From CAIWAH01 sp043755815 (GTDB taxonomy: Bacteria > Verrucomicrobiota > Verrucomicrobiia > Limisphaerales > UBA9464), in assembly GCA_043755815.1 (NCBI GenBank), contig JAYUSF010000063.1, positions 1-24,565 on the forward strand: a stretch of 24,565 nucleotides of DNA, in the 5' to 3' direction. Within the stretch, counting starts at the first letter, position 1. Every line of letters begins with the position of its first letter. Positions 10,024 through 17,713 of this stretch are shown here, in pieces. The position numbers and the translations under genes were made by a program. The notes under the pieces were generated by a model. The model had not been told where the DNA came from, searched no databases, and saw only the letters and a program-made list of their open reading frames with translations.

Positions 10024-10317
10024 TCAGCCGACGACCGCGATGAGGTCGTCCGCACCGAAGATTTTGTATTCCTGGCCGTCGATCTTGATCTCGGTGCCGC
10101 CGTATTTGGAGACGAGCACACGGTCACCGACCTTGACCTCGAAGGCGATCTTCTTGCCGTCTTCGCCGGTCTTGCCGGTGCCGAGCGCCTTCACGAGGCC
10201 TTCGGTGGGCTTTTCCTTGGCGGAATCGGGGATGATGATGCCGCCCTTTTTGGTTTCCTTCTCTTCGACGAGTTCCACGAGGACGCGATCGCCGAGAGGT
10301 TTCACGTTAAGTGCCAT
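10024..10317 (-). CDS. groES: Co-chaperonin GroES (10 kDa, Hsp10)
   Basis: Lid of the GroEL chamber; 97 residues, normal for the family. The frame is open to 10383, but MALNVKPLGDRVLVELVE is the canonical N-terminus, so the ATG at 10317 is chosen. The mobile loop region reads KKGGIIIPDSAKEKP, and the C-terminal half has VGDRVLVSKYGGTEIKIDGQEY. dnaK ends 108 bases upstream and groEL starts 41 bases downstream. Only a weak purine-rich stretch (AGAGAAAA) precedes the start. No CIRCE operator is visible in front of it. Confidence 0.98.
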   Translation of the reverse strand: MALNVKPLGDRVLVELVEEKETKKGGIIIPDSAKEKPTEGLVKALGTGKTGEDGKKIAFEVKVGDRVLVSKYGGTEIKIDGQEYKIFGADDLIAVVG

Positions 10318-10384
10318 AGTTTTTCTCTGTGTATTTACTGCTGTGTCAATGGTGCCCGCCACACTCGCGGTCGGGCAAATCAAG

Positions 10385-10416
10385 GGGGCGAAACCGGCCG
10401 AAACCCGCTTCGCCCC
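10385..10416 (-). terminator. Hairpin between dnaK and groES, possibly partial terminator or RNA processing site
   Basis: Inverted repeat GGGGCGAA (10385-10392) / TTCGCCCC (10409-10416) with a 16-base loop, 9 bases after the dnaK stop on the minus strand. No run of T follows, so full termination is doubtful. It could tune the ratio of dnaK to groESL message. Function is inference. Confidence 0.35.
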
Positions 10417-10425
10417 GAAAGGTGC

Positions 10426-12363
10426 TTACGATTTCTTCTCGTCGACGACTTCGGCATCGATGATCGGGCCATCGCCCTGCTTGGTGTCGGGTTTGGACCC
10501 GGCACCCGCTTCGCCCGTGCCGGAGCCGCCTGCCTTGGCCTGCTCGGCGCTGGCCTGGGCGTTCTTGTAGAGGTCGCCACTGGCGGCCTGCATGGTCTCG
10601 TTGAGCTTGTCGATCGTGCCGCGGATCGCAGCGGTATCGCTGCCCTTGAGGGCTTCGCGGATGGCTTTGGCGCCGTCTTCGATGCTGGACTTCGCCGCAC
10701 CGAGCTTGTCGCCGTTGTCCTTGGCGAACTTCTCCGCACGGTAGGCGACGTTGTCGGCTTCATTGCGAAGTTCGACCTCCTCACGGCGGGCCTTGTCCTC
10801 GTCGGCGTGGGCTTCGGCATCGCGGCGCATCTTGTCCACCTCGTCCTTGGAGAGGCCGCTGGACGCGGTGATGACGATCTTCTGTGACTTGCCGGTGCCA
10901 AGATCCTTGGCGCTGACGTTCAGGATGCCGTTGGCGTCGATGTCGAAGGTGACCTCGATCTGCGGAACGCCGCGGGGAGCGGGCGGGATGTCGGTGAGCT
11001 GGAACTTGCCGAGGGATTTGTTGTCGCGGGCGAACTGCCGCTCGCCCTGAAGGACATGGATTTCCACCCCGGGCTGGTTCTCGCTAGCGGTGGAAAAAAT
11101 TTCGGACTTCCGGGTTGGAATCGTGGTGTTCCGGTCGATGAGCTTGGTCATCACGCTGCCCATCGTCTCGATGCCGAGCGAAAGCGGGGTGACGTCGAGC
11201 AGGAGCACGTCCTTAACCTCGCCTTTGAGGACACCGCCCTGGATTGCCGCGCCAATGGCGACCACCTCGTCGGGATTGACGCCCTGATGGGGTGGCTTGC
11301 TGACGAGCGCGCGGGCGGTCTCGACGACGCGGGGCATCCGGGTCATGCCGCCGACAAGCACGAGTTCATCGATCTTGTCTGCCGTGAGACCGGCATCTTT
11401 CAGGCATGCCTTGGTGGGCGTGATGGTGCGCTCAAAGAGGCTGTCGCAGAGTTGCTCCATCTTGGCACGAGTCAGCTTGAGGCCGATGTGCTTGGGGCCG
11501 CTGGCGTCCGCGGTGATGAATGGCAGGTTGATCTCGTATTGCTGGGAAGAGGAGAGGGCGATCTTTGATTTCTCCGCTTCCTCTTTGATCCGCTGCAGGG
11601 CGTCCGGTTGCTTGCGCAGGTCGATTCCCTGGTCGCGCTGAAACTCGTTGAGAATCCAGTCAATGATGGCGTTGTCCCAGTCGTCGCCGCCAAGGTGGGT
11701 GTCGCCGTTGGTCGCCTTCACCTCGAAGACGCCGTCCCCGATTTCAAGGACGGAGATATCGAAAGTGCCGCCACCAAGGTCGTAAACGGCGATCTTCTCG
11801 TCCTTTTTCTTGTCGAGGCCGTATGCGAGCGAGGCCGCGGTGGGCTCGTTAATAATACGCAGCACCTCGAGGCCCGCGATCTTGCCGGCGTCCTTGGTGG
11901 CCTGGCGTTGAGAATCATTGAAGTAGGCGGGAACCGTGATGACCGCCTGCGTGATCGTTTCACCCACGCGCGCCTCGGCGTCGGCCTTGAGCTTGGCCAA
12001 GATCATCGCGCTGATTTCAGGCGGGCTGTAGGTCTTCGTCTGGCCGCCCTCTTCGACCTGGATGTGGGCGTCGCCGTTGGGCGCCTTTACGACCTTGTAG
12101 GGCACCCGTTTCGTCTCTTCGCCGATCTCGTCAAACTTACGCCCCATGAAGCGCTTCACCGAATAGACAGTGTTGCGGGGGTTGGTCACCGCCTGGCGTT
12201 TGGCTGCATCACCGACGACCCGCTCGCCGCTCTTGGTGAACGCAACCACCGAAGGCGTCGTGCGTTTGCCCTCGGAGTTTTCCAGCACGAGCGGCTCGCC
12301 GCCTTCCATCACTGACATGCAGGAGTTGGTCGTGCCCAAATCAATGCCCAATACTTTTGCCAT
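10426..12363 (-). CDS. dnaK: Chaperone DnaK (Hsp70)
   Basis: ATP-driven cytoplasmic chaperone, 645 residues. The frame extends to 12534, but MAKVLGIDLGTTNSCMSV is the canonical start. A Shine-Dalgarno-like GGGGA sits 8 bases before the ATG at 12363. The nucleotide-binding domain shows IDLGTTNS, AVITVPAYFNDSQRQATKDAG, AVYDLGGGTFDISVLE and LVGGMTRMP. The substrate domain begins after the linker VLLLDVTPLSLGIET. The C-terminal lid is followed by a Gly/Ala-rich stretch and the conserved tail IDAEVVDEKK. It is the first gene of a dnaK-groES-groEL run; its usual partners grpE and dnaJ are not in this window. The 246 bases upstream contain three inverted repeats, described separately. Confidence 0.99.
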   Translation of the reverse strand: MAKVLGIDLGTTNSCMSVMEGGEPLVLENSEGKRTTPSVVAFTKSGERVVGDAAKRQAVTNPRNTVYSVKRFMGRKFDEIGEETKRVPYKVVKAPNGDAHIQVEEGGQTKTYSPPEISAMILAKLKADAEARVGETITQAVITVPAYFNDSQRQATKDAGKIAGLEVLRIINEPTAASLAYGLDKKKDEKIAVYDLGGGTFDISVLEIGDGVFEVKATNGDTHLGGDDWDNAIIDWILNEFQRDQGIDLRKQPDALQRIKEEAEKSKIALSSSQQYEINLPFITADASGPKHIGLKLTRAKMEQLCDSLFERTITPTKACLKDAGLTADKIDELVLVGGMTRMPRVVETARALVSKPPHQGVNPDEVVAIGAAIQGGVLKGEVKDVLLLDVTPLSLGIETMGSVMTKLIDRNTTIPTRKSEIFSTASENQPGVEIHVLQGERQFARDNKSLGKFQLTDIPPAPRGVPQIEVTFDIDANGILNVSAKDLGTGKSQKIVITASSGLSKDEVDKMRRDAEAHADEDKARREEVELRNEADNVAYRAEKFAKDNGDKLGAAKSSIEDGAKAIREALKGSDTAAIRGTIDKLNETMQAASGDLYKNAQASAEQAKAGGSGTGEAGAGSKPDTKQGDGPIIDAEVVDEKKS

Positions 12364-12436
12364 AAGAATTTCCCCGAAAAATGTTAACTTTGGTCTGCAA
12401 GGCCGGTGCCGCGCCGTCGGATGAAGTCGAAATCGT

Positions 12437-12461
12437 GATTTCACAGAGGAATTGTGAAATC
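12437..12461. promoter_or_regulatory. Inverted repeat upstream of dnaK, candidate operator
   Basis: Perfect 9-bp arms GATTTCACA (12437-12445) and TGTGAAATC (12453-12461) with a 7-base spacer, centred about 85 bases before the dnaK start. Short AT-rich symmetrical arms with a 7-base spacer are the size of a dimeric repressor site. It is not the HrcA/CIRCE sequence. The regulatory role is inference. Confidence 0.45.
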
Positions 12462-12491
12462 TCCAGCGATGGGTCGAGTCCCTATTCGGTG

Positions 12492-12530
12492 CCGGAGTGT
12501 GCCAGTAACGAGGCGCATGGCACACTCCGG
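12492..12530. repeat. Perfect 13-bp-arm inverted repeat between cimA and dnaK
   Basis: Arms CCGGAGTGTGCCA (12492-12504) and TGGCACACTCCGG (12518-12530) are separated by exactly 13 bases. No T-run follows on either strand, so it does not look like an intrinsic terminator. It could be a regulatory site for dnaK, an RNA stem, or a dispersed repeat. Confidence 0.5.
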
Positions 12531-12544
12531 TCAACCGGGCGGCA

Positions 12545-12598
12545 CAGATTCCCGCGTGTTGCGGAACGCCTTGCGCCGCCGACCGGTCCGGGAATCTG
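12545..12598 (-). terminator. Stem-loop just downstream of cimA, weak terminator candidate
   Basis: Arms CAGATTCCCG (12545-12554) and CGGGAATCTG (12589-12598) enclose 34 GC-rich bases that can form a second, inner stem. It starts 12 bases after the cimA stop on the minus strand. No T-run follows, so it may stabilise or process the 3' end rather than terminate. Confidence 0.35.
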
Positions 12599-12609
12599 GG
12601 CGAGGCGGT

Positions 12610-14175
12610 TTACCGCTTCAGCAGGGCATATTCCAGGGAATCCACCAAGGCCTGAAGCGATGCCGTGACGATGTTTTCACTGACGCCCACGGTGCCCCAC
12701 TGACGCTTTCCGTCGGTGCTCGCGATGAGCACACGGGTCTTGGCGGCCGTGCCCGCGATGCCGTCAAGGATGCGGACCTTGTAGTCGGTCAGGCTGACGT
12801 GCTTGAGCTTGGGGAAGAATTTGACCAAGGCCGACCGGAGCGCCCCGTCCAGGGCGTTAACGGGGCCGTCGCCGTCCGCGACCGTGTGATGGACGACCTT
12901 TCCAACCCGGACTTTGACGGTGGCTTCGCATGTGGAGGACTTCGAATTGCCCCGCATCGAAACATGGTAGTCGTCGACGCTGAAAAGCAGCTCCGGATTG
13001 TGGTCGAGCACGCCCCGGATCAGAAGGGCCAGCGACGCTTCGGCCGCTTCATATTCGTAGCCTTGAGCTTCAAGCTCCTTGACCCGCGTGGTGATGGCCC
13101 TTGTTTCCGGGGCGTCCGGGGAGAGTTTGAATCCCAGTTCAGTGGCCTTGAGCAGAATATTGGTCCGGCCCGACATGTCGCTGACGAGGACCCGCCGAAA
13201 ATTGCCCACCGACTCCGGGGGGACATGCTCATAGCTGCGGGCCACCCGTTCGATGGCGTGGACATGGATGCCCCCCTTGTGGGCAAACGCCGTCTGGCCG
13301 ACCCACGGTTGGCGGGGGTCATGGCGCACATTGGCAATTTCATCCACGAACTCGGAAAGTTCCTTCAGCTTCGGGAGTGATTTTGCAGGCACGCCAGCTC
13401 GGCCGAGCTTGAAATGCAGCGTTGGGATGATCGTGATCAGGTTGCAATTGCCGGTGCGTTCGCCGTAGCCGTTGATCGTGCCCTGGACGTGATCGGCTCC
13501 CGAATCCAGCGCGGCAATCGCGTTCGCGGCGCCAAAGCCGGCATCATTGTGCGTGTGGATGCCCAACCGCGCGTTCAGTTTGCCCTTGGCCAAAGCGGTG
13601 ATGCGCGCAATCTCGGAAGGGAGACAACCCCCATTTGTGTCGCAGAGGCAGACGACATCGGCGCCGGCCTTTTCGGCCGCCTGCCATGTGGCCAGCGCGT
13701 ATTCGGGTTCATCTTTGTAGCCGTCAAAGCTGTGCTCGGCGTCGTAGACCACAAACCGCCCCTGATCTTTGAGGTGGCGGATCGTGTCCGCGATCATCCC
13801 AAGGTTTTCGTCCGGTTTGACTCGGAGCACTTCGTTGACATGGAGCAGCCAAGTCTTGCCGACGATCGTTACGACTGGAGTTTCCGCGTCGAGCAACAGC
13901 TGAATCTGCGGATCATTCTCCACCGCAACACCCTTTTTGCGAGTAAAGCCAAAGCTCGCGATCCGGGCCGACTTCCAGCGCCGCCGGGCCGCGAGCCGGA
14001 AGAATTCCATATCCTTCGGGTTTGAACCTGGCCACCCCCCTTCAATGAAATGCACCCCGAACTGATCGAGCCGTTCTGCGATCCGAAGCTTGTCAGCGAG
14101 GGAAAAGTTTATGCCTTCGGCCTGCGCGCCATCGCGAAGGGTGGTGTCGTAGATTTCTATTGGCTTGGACTTCAT
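12610..14175 (-). CDS. cimA: (R)-citramalate synthase
   Basis: Condenses pyruvate and acetyl-CoA to citramalate, the threonine-independent entry to isoleucine synthesis. 521 residues; the frame is open to 14451, but MKSKPIEIYDTTLRDGAQ is the expected N-terminus, and AGAGGA lies 8 bases before the ATG at 14175. The DRE-TIM barrel is marked by YDTTLRDGAQAEG (catalytic Arg, metal Asp), CDTNGG, the metal-binding HTHND and GYGERTGNCNL. The C-terminal domain (about 390-521) is the LeuA-type allosteric dimer domain, suggesting feedback control by an end product, probably isoleucine. The GINFS motif after AQAEG and the overall length favour the citramalate synthase branch (TIGR00977 type) over 2-isopropylmalate or homocitrate synthase. 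It precedes dnaK by 246 bases but is probably a separate unit. Confidence 0.92.
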   Translation of the reverse strand: MKSKPIEIYDTTLRDGAQAEGINFSLADKLRIAERLDQFGVHFIEGGWPGSNPKDMEFFRLAARRRWKSARIASFGFTRKKGVAVENDPQIQLLLDAETPVVTIVGKTWLLHVNEVLRVKPDENLGMIADTIRHLKDQGRFVVYDAEHSFDGYKDEPEYALATWQAAEKAGADVVCLCDTNGGCLPSEIARITALAKGKLNARLGIHTHNDAGFGAANAIAALDSGADHVQGTINGYGERTGNCNLITIIPTLHFKLGRAGVPAKSLPKLKELSEFVDEIANVRHDPRQPWVGQTAFAHKGGIHVHAIERVARSYEHVPPESVGNFRRVLVSDMSGRTNILLKATELGFKLSPDAPETRAITTRVKELEAQGYEYEAAEASLALLIRGVLDHNPELLFSVDDYHVSMRGNSKSSTCEATVKVRVGKVVHHTVADGDGPVNALDGALRSALVKFFPKLKHVSLTDYKVRILDGIAGTAAKTRVLIASTDGKRQWGTVGVSENIVTASLQALVDSLEYALLKR

Positions 14176-14199
14176 GAAAGGATTCCTCTTTTTGGATCT

Positions 14200-14252
14200 C
14201 CCGAAACCGAAAACCCCGTTCCGCGACACGGAACGGGGTTTTCGGTTTCGGG
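14200..14252. repeat. 53-bp perfect palindromic element in the cimA leader
   Basis: Two perfectly complementary 24-bp arms (14200-14223 and 14229-14252) flank the 5-base loop CGACA. The arms begin CCCGAAACCG and end GTTCCG. The element lies 24 bases upstream of the cimA ATG and leaves its AGAGGA ribosome site free. On neither strand is it followed by a run of T. It may be a REP-like dispersed palindrome or a 5'-UTR stem that protects or controls cimA mRNA. Confidence 0.85.
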
Positions 14253-14488
14253 GGAAAACTCGTTCAGCGCCGGATGGGGCGGATGGCAATGTGAGTGATG
14301 CTGTCGGAGGATTGGACCATGGTAGGGCTCTGGATAGTTTGCGACCGCCAGAGACCGCTTTCGCAGAAAATCGTGCAAACAACAAGTTCTGAGTTGAATC
14401 GGAACGAAGTCTGGGCAAAGACTGCACGGAAAGGCCGCTTGGGATGCACAAGAGTCACGTGCCGACATGGTTGTCGGGAATAAAGGCG
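14253..14488. other. Remainder of divergent cimA / fecR-like intergenic region
   Basis: No gene, tRNA or convincing promoter for cimA could be picked out by eye. Open frames crossing it are extensions of cimA or run through the palindrome and have no coding features. The cimA promoter must lie here or upstream but has no clear -35/-10 pair. Confidence 0.5.
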
Positions 14489-14516
14489 TTGACTTTGAAG
14501 TGCTTAAACCTAGGCT
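14489..14516 (+). promoter_or_regulatory. Sigma70-like promoter for the FecR-like gene
   Basis: TTGACT (14489-14494), a 16-base spacer and TAGGCT (14511-14516). Predicted transcription starts near 14523, giving a leader of about 33 bases that includes AAAGGG (14543-14548) seven bases before the ATG. The -35 is good and the -10 is a weak match. Confidence 0.5.
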
Positions 14517-14555
14517 GCGCCCCGTAAAGAACTCGAATTTCCAAAGGGCTTAATC

Positions 14556-15278
14556 ATGAACAAGTTTGGTCGCTTCCAACATCTTGTCGGCCTTTGTGCC
14601 GCCGCTGCGCTTGCTGTCTCCTTCGCGACCGCAGCGCCCCAAACCGGCTCGGCCAAAGTCAAGGCATTCAACGGGTCAGCAACTTTCGGCGGGCAGGCCG
14701 CCGCGGTCGGAGCCACGGGAGGTCCGGGCACCGTCGTGACCACCGGTGCAGCCTCTGACATCACGCTGGACTTGGGCATTAACGGTCCCCTCGCCAAAGT
14801 TTTGGAGAACAGCAGCGTTTCCATTGACGATCTGACTTTCGACACCGCGGGTGCCGAACCCGTCATCAGCACCAAGATTGCTGTGAAGTCCGGCAAGATT
14901 GAGGCGAACGTGCGCAAGACCTCTGCGCAGTCCAGCTACATTGTAAAGACTCCAACCTCCACGGCTTCGATTCGCGGCACGACCTTTACGATTTACGAGA
15001 ACGGCACGGTGATGGTGTGGGATGGATGTGTGGACGTCACCTATCGTGATCCTCAAACCGGTCGCGAAGTGAAATACAACATCTGCAAAGGTCAGATGTT
15101 CGATTCAAACCGCTTGGCTGTGGTTGAGATCCCCGCAGGGACGCCGGGTCCGACGGTTCCTTCGGGAGTGGCGGCGTCTGCCCAAGTCCCGGTTGGTCCG
15201 ATCATCTTTGTGTCTCCGGCTTCCGGATCTTCCGGTTCCACCGGTTCCGGAGCAGGACAGACAAGGTCTGCCAACTAA
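14556..15278 (+). CDS. Exported FecR-like domain protein
   Basis: 240 residues, starting at an ATG with AAAGGG seven bases upstream. Residues 1-26 are a clear signal peptide ending in ATA-AP. A FecR-type domain spans about 55-165: VTTGAASDITLDL, VLENSSVSIDDL, then VKSGKIEANV and the hallmark VKTPTSTASIRGTTFTI. There is no DNA-binding or membrane segment, so this is not the TonB-linked anti-sigma regulator but the free exported kind. Two Cys (158 and 177) could pair. The tail (about 190-240) is low-complexity Pro/Ser/Gly. The next gene encodes a CHASE2 adenylate cyclase whose sensor domain would face the same compartment, so a ligand or cofactor role for the sensor is a reasonable guess. Its own function is not established. 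Confidence 0.85.
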   Translation: MNKFGRFQHLVGLCAAAALAVSFATAAPQTGSAKVKAFNGSATFGGQAAAVGATGGPGTVVTTGAASDITLDLGINGPLAKVLENSSVSIDDLTFDTAGAEPVISTKIAVKSGKIEANVRKTSAQSSYIVKTPTSTASIRGTTFTIYENGTVMVWDGCVDVTYRDPQTGREVKYNICKGQMFDSNRLAVVEIPAGTPGPTVPSGVAASAQVPVGPIIFVSPASGSSGSTGSGAGQTRSAN

Positions 15279-15297
15279 TTCCGGTAAGTTCTTCCAA

Positions 15298-15333
15298 AAA
15301 AACCCAGAGCAGCTCGTGTTGCTCTGGGTTTTT
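15298..15333 (+). terminator. Intrinsic terminator between FecR-like gene and cyclase gene
   Basis: Perfect 14-bp arms AAAAACCCAGAGCA (15298-15311) and TGCTCTGGGTTTTT (15320-15333) with an 8-base loop, 19 bases after the FecR-like stop. The T-run is partly inside the stem and continues as GCTTTTA. The hairpin ends 7 bases before the cyclase ATG, so it would limit cyclase expression as well as end the upstream message. Confidence 0.85.
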
Positions 15334-15340
15334 GCTTTTA

Positions 15341-17713
15341 ATGCGTTTCTGGCGACAGTTTCGAGGACGACGCGGACCGTGGCTCATTGTTCCAGCGGTT
15401 GCGCTAGTGGCCGCCGTTTGGCTGAACTGGTCACGGACTGCCTACGAACGGCTGTCGGCGTCCGACGATACGTTTTCAGAAGAAGTGGATGGCTCGCAGG
15501 CGAGTCTGACGCGATTCGACCTCCTGCAGTTGGTGGAACTAAACCTGTTTGACTGGCGGGTCCAATTGGCAAAAAGCCACCAACCGCCCGTTTCCTCGGC
15601 CTTTGCGCTGGTAGCACTTCAGGACGGGACCGTCGAACGACTCCGACGCGGTTTTCCGTTCGGCGAAGCTTATGGCTTGCTGTTTGATCGTTCGCTCTAT
15701 GGCCGGGCTTTGAGGGCGTTAGCTGCTGAACAGGTCCGGCTGGTTGCGTTCGACATCGTGCTCGCGGAGGAGCGGACCGACCACCCCAAGGTGACGTTGG
15801 CGGATGGTTCCCAGCTCACTTCCGATGCCTTTTTTGCGGAACAGATGCGGCTAAGCCAAAGAGCCGTGCTGGCCAGCCCCTTGGGCAGTCCACCCACGCG
15901 GATTTTCCGGGGCTCAGCACACGCTTTGGGCGCCGTGGACCGCACCGTCGATACCGACGGGGTTACCCGCCGTGTGCCGGCCTTTCTCAACCATCAATTG
16001 ATCAGTCTGCCCCTGCTGGGTTACTGCGATCGCCGGGGGCTCGAAGTGCGGCGGATTTCACCTCGCCGGCTCCACATTATCGATCATCTCGAGCTCGAAA
16101 CCAATTCCCTCCCGATCGAGGCTGACGGAAGCGTGATTGTCGGCATTGGAAGACAAGGAGACTCGATCACCAATTTTGCCAAAGGCCGGCTGCAACTGCC
16201 CGCCTTCGCCCCGCAACGGATCTGGAATATGGGCATCATCATGGCGTCGGCTCAACTGGGGTTCGATGTCGAGCAGGCGCGGATCTCGCCCGGTCTGATT
16301 GAGTTTCCCCGGACCAACGGACCCACGATCCGTCTGCCGGTGGATCGCGCGACCAACCTGCTCTTTGACTGGAGTTTTACCGCAGCGGAGGTGCCGGCCC
16401 GCAATTTCGAAGACGTGCTCGCCAATGACATGGTGCGTCAGAGCAACCACGTCACCGACCTTCCCAATCCGTGGAAGGACAAACTCGTATTGGTCGGATC
16501 CACCGCTTCCGGGAACAACCTGACCGACCGTGGTGCCACCCCGCTCGACGCCCGGGATAATCTGGTGGCAATCTACCTGAACGTCGCGAATTCAATTCTG
16601 CAGGGCCGGTATGTCACGCGCCTGCCAATGTGGGGTGACCTTGCGATTGCAGTCCTGCTGACCGTGATCGGGGGAATCGTCACCTGGCGTCTGCGCACCA
16701 GCCTTGCGATCCTAACGGTGCTTTTGGTTGGTGCGCTCTACTTCTTCGTTGCGGTCACCGCTTACGTGCAATCGCTCGTGTGGCTGCCGATCGCCCATCC
16801 GTTGGTCGCGGGACTCTTGCTGAGCCATGTGGGCACGCTGGCTTACCGGACCGTTTTCGAACAGCGCGAGCGGCAGCGGGTGCGGTCGGTGTTTGCGCGG
16901 ATCGTTTCGCCAAACATCGTTCAGGAACTCCTGAAAGCCGAACGGCTCGGACTGATCGGCGCCCGGCGACGGGTTACGGTCTTTTTTGCCGATGTCCGCG
17001 GATTCACGGAGATGACCGATCGCGTCCAAGCCCTCGCCGAGGAGCACGTCCGTTCACTGGGACTCTCGGACAAGGAGGCGGAAGCCTATTTCGACGCTCA
17101 ATCCGCCGAATTGCTTGCGACGGTCAATCGCTACCTCGCCGCCATCGCTGACGTCATCAAGCTGCACGGAGGCACCCTCGACAAATACATCGGCGACTGT
17201 GTGATGGCGTTCTGGGGGGCGCCCACTTCGAACTCCCGCCACGCCGTGGATGGAGTTTTGGCGGCGATCGACGCGCAACGGGCCATTCACACGCTCAACG
17301 CGACGCGGCTCGCAGAAAACGAGCTGCGCGAGGCGGAAAACCGCCTGCGCGCCCAACGGCAGGAGCCGCCGTTGCCACTGCTTCCGCTTCTGGCCTTGGG
17401 CACTGGAATCAATACCGGCACGGCCAACGTCGGCCTGATGGGCAGCGACGCCCACATTGTAAACTACACGGTTTTCGGCCGTGAGGTGAACCTGGCCTCC
17501 CGGCTCGAGGGGGTTTCGGGCCGCAGCCGGATCATCATCGGCGAAGGCACCTTCCGGGAGCTGCAAGAGCTTGCTCCCCAGGTGGCTTTACTCTGCAAAC
17601 CGCAGGATCCGGTGACCGTGAAAGGATTCCGGCAGCCGGTTGCAGTGTATGAAGTCGAATGGCGGCTGGAGCAAGACGTCGCGTCCTCGCCGCGTCAGAC
17701 CGAGTCCACCTAA
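15341..17713 (+). CDS. Membrane adenylate/guanylate cyclase with CHASE2 sensor
   Basis: 790 residues from the ATG at 15341; a TTG nine bases earlier lies inside the terminator stem. One membrane segment (about 14-30) leads into an extracytoplasmic CHASE2 domain (about 65-425), then three closely spaced membrane segments (about 432-450, 455-475, 482-500). A class III cyclase domain (about 545-770) follows. Catalytic residues are present: metal Asp551 (FFADVRGFT) and Asp619 (KYIGDCVMAFWG), substrate Lys615, Thr710 in NYTVFG, and Asn717 and Arg721 in VNLASRLE. A Lys/Thr pair is the class IIIb adenylate cyclase pattern, so cAMP is the likely product. A charged insert (about 650-680) separates parts of the catalytic fold. 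No Shine-Dalgarno precedes the start. The stop overlaps that of the convergent AIM24-family gene by 4 bases. Confidence 0.93.
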   Translation: MRFWRQFRGRRGPWLIVPAVALVAAVWLNWSRTAYERLSASDDTFSEEVDGSQASLTRFDLLQLVELNLFDWRVQLAKSHQPPVSSAFALVALQDGTVERLRRGFPFGEAYGLLFDRSLYGRALRALAAEQVRLVAFDIVLAEERTDHPKVTLADGSQLTSDAFFAEQMRLSQRAVLASPLGSPPTRIFRGSAHALGAVDRTVDTDGVTRRVPAFLNHQLISLPLLGYCDRRGLEVRRISPRRLHIIDHLELETNSLPIEADGSVIVGIGRQGDSITNFAKGRLQLPAFAPQRIWNMGIIMASAQLGFDVEQARISPGLIEFPRTNGPTIRLPVDRATNLLFDWSFTAAEVPARNFEDVLANDMVRQSNHVTDLPNPWKDKLVLVGSTASGNNLTDRGATPLDARDNLVAIYLNVANSILQGRYVTRLPMWGDLAIAVLLTVIGGIVTWRLRTSLAILTVLLVGALYFFVAVTAYVQSLVWLPIAHPLVAGLLLSHVGTLAYRTVFEQRERQRVRSVFARIVSPNIVQELLKAERLGLIGARRRVTVFFADVRGFTEMTDRVQALAEEHVRSLGLSDKEAEAYFDAQSAELLATVNRYLAAIADVIKLHGGTLDKYIGDCVMAFWGAPTSNSRHAVDGVLAAIDAQRAIHTLNATRLAENELREAENRLRAQRQEPPLPLLPLLALGTGINTGTANVGLMGSDAHIVNYTVFGREVNLASRLEGVSGRSRIIIGEGTFRELQELAPQVALLCKPQDPVTVKGFRQPVAVYEVEWRLEQDVASSPRQTEST

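Noticed and set aside
10344..10349. Consensus-like TTGACA on the minus strand before groES as a -35 box
   Set aside because: No acceptable -10 follows at 16-18 bases, and transcription would begin inside or at the groES start codon.
12364..12534. 57-residue N-terminal extension of DnaK
   Set aside because: The family N-terminus begins at MAKVLGIDLGTTNS and a ribosome site stands just before that ATG.
14176..14451. 92-residue N-terminal extension of CimA
   Set aside because: It reads through the 53-bp palindrome and has no similarity to the enzyme; a good ribosome site precedes the internal ATG.
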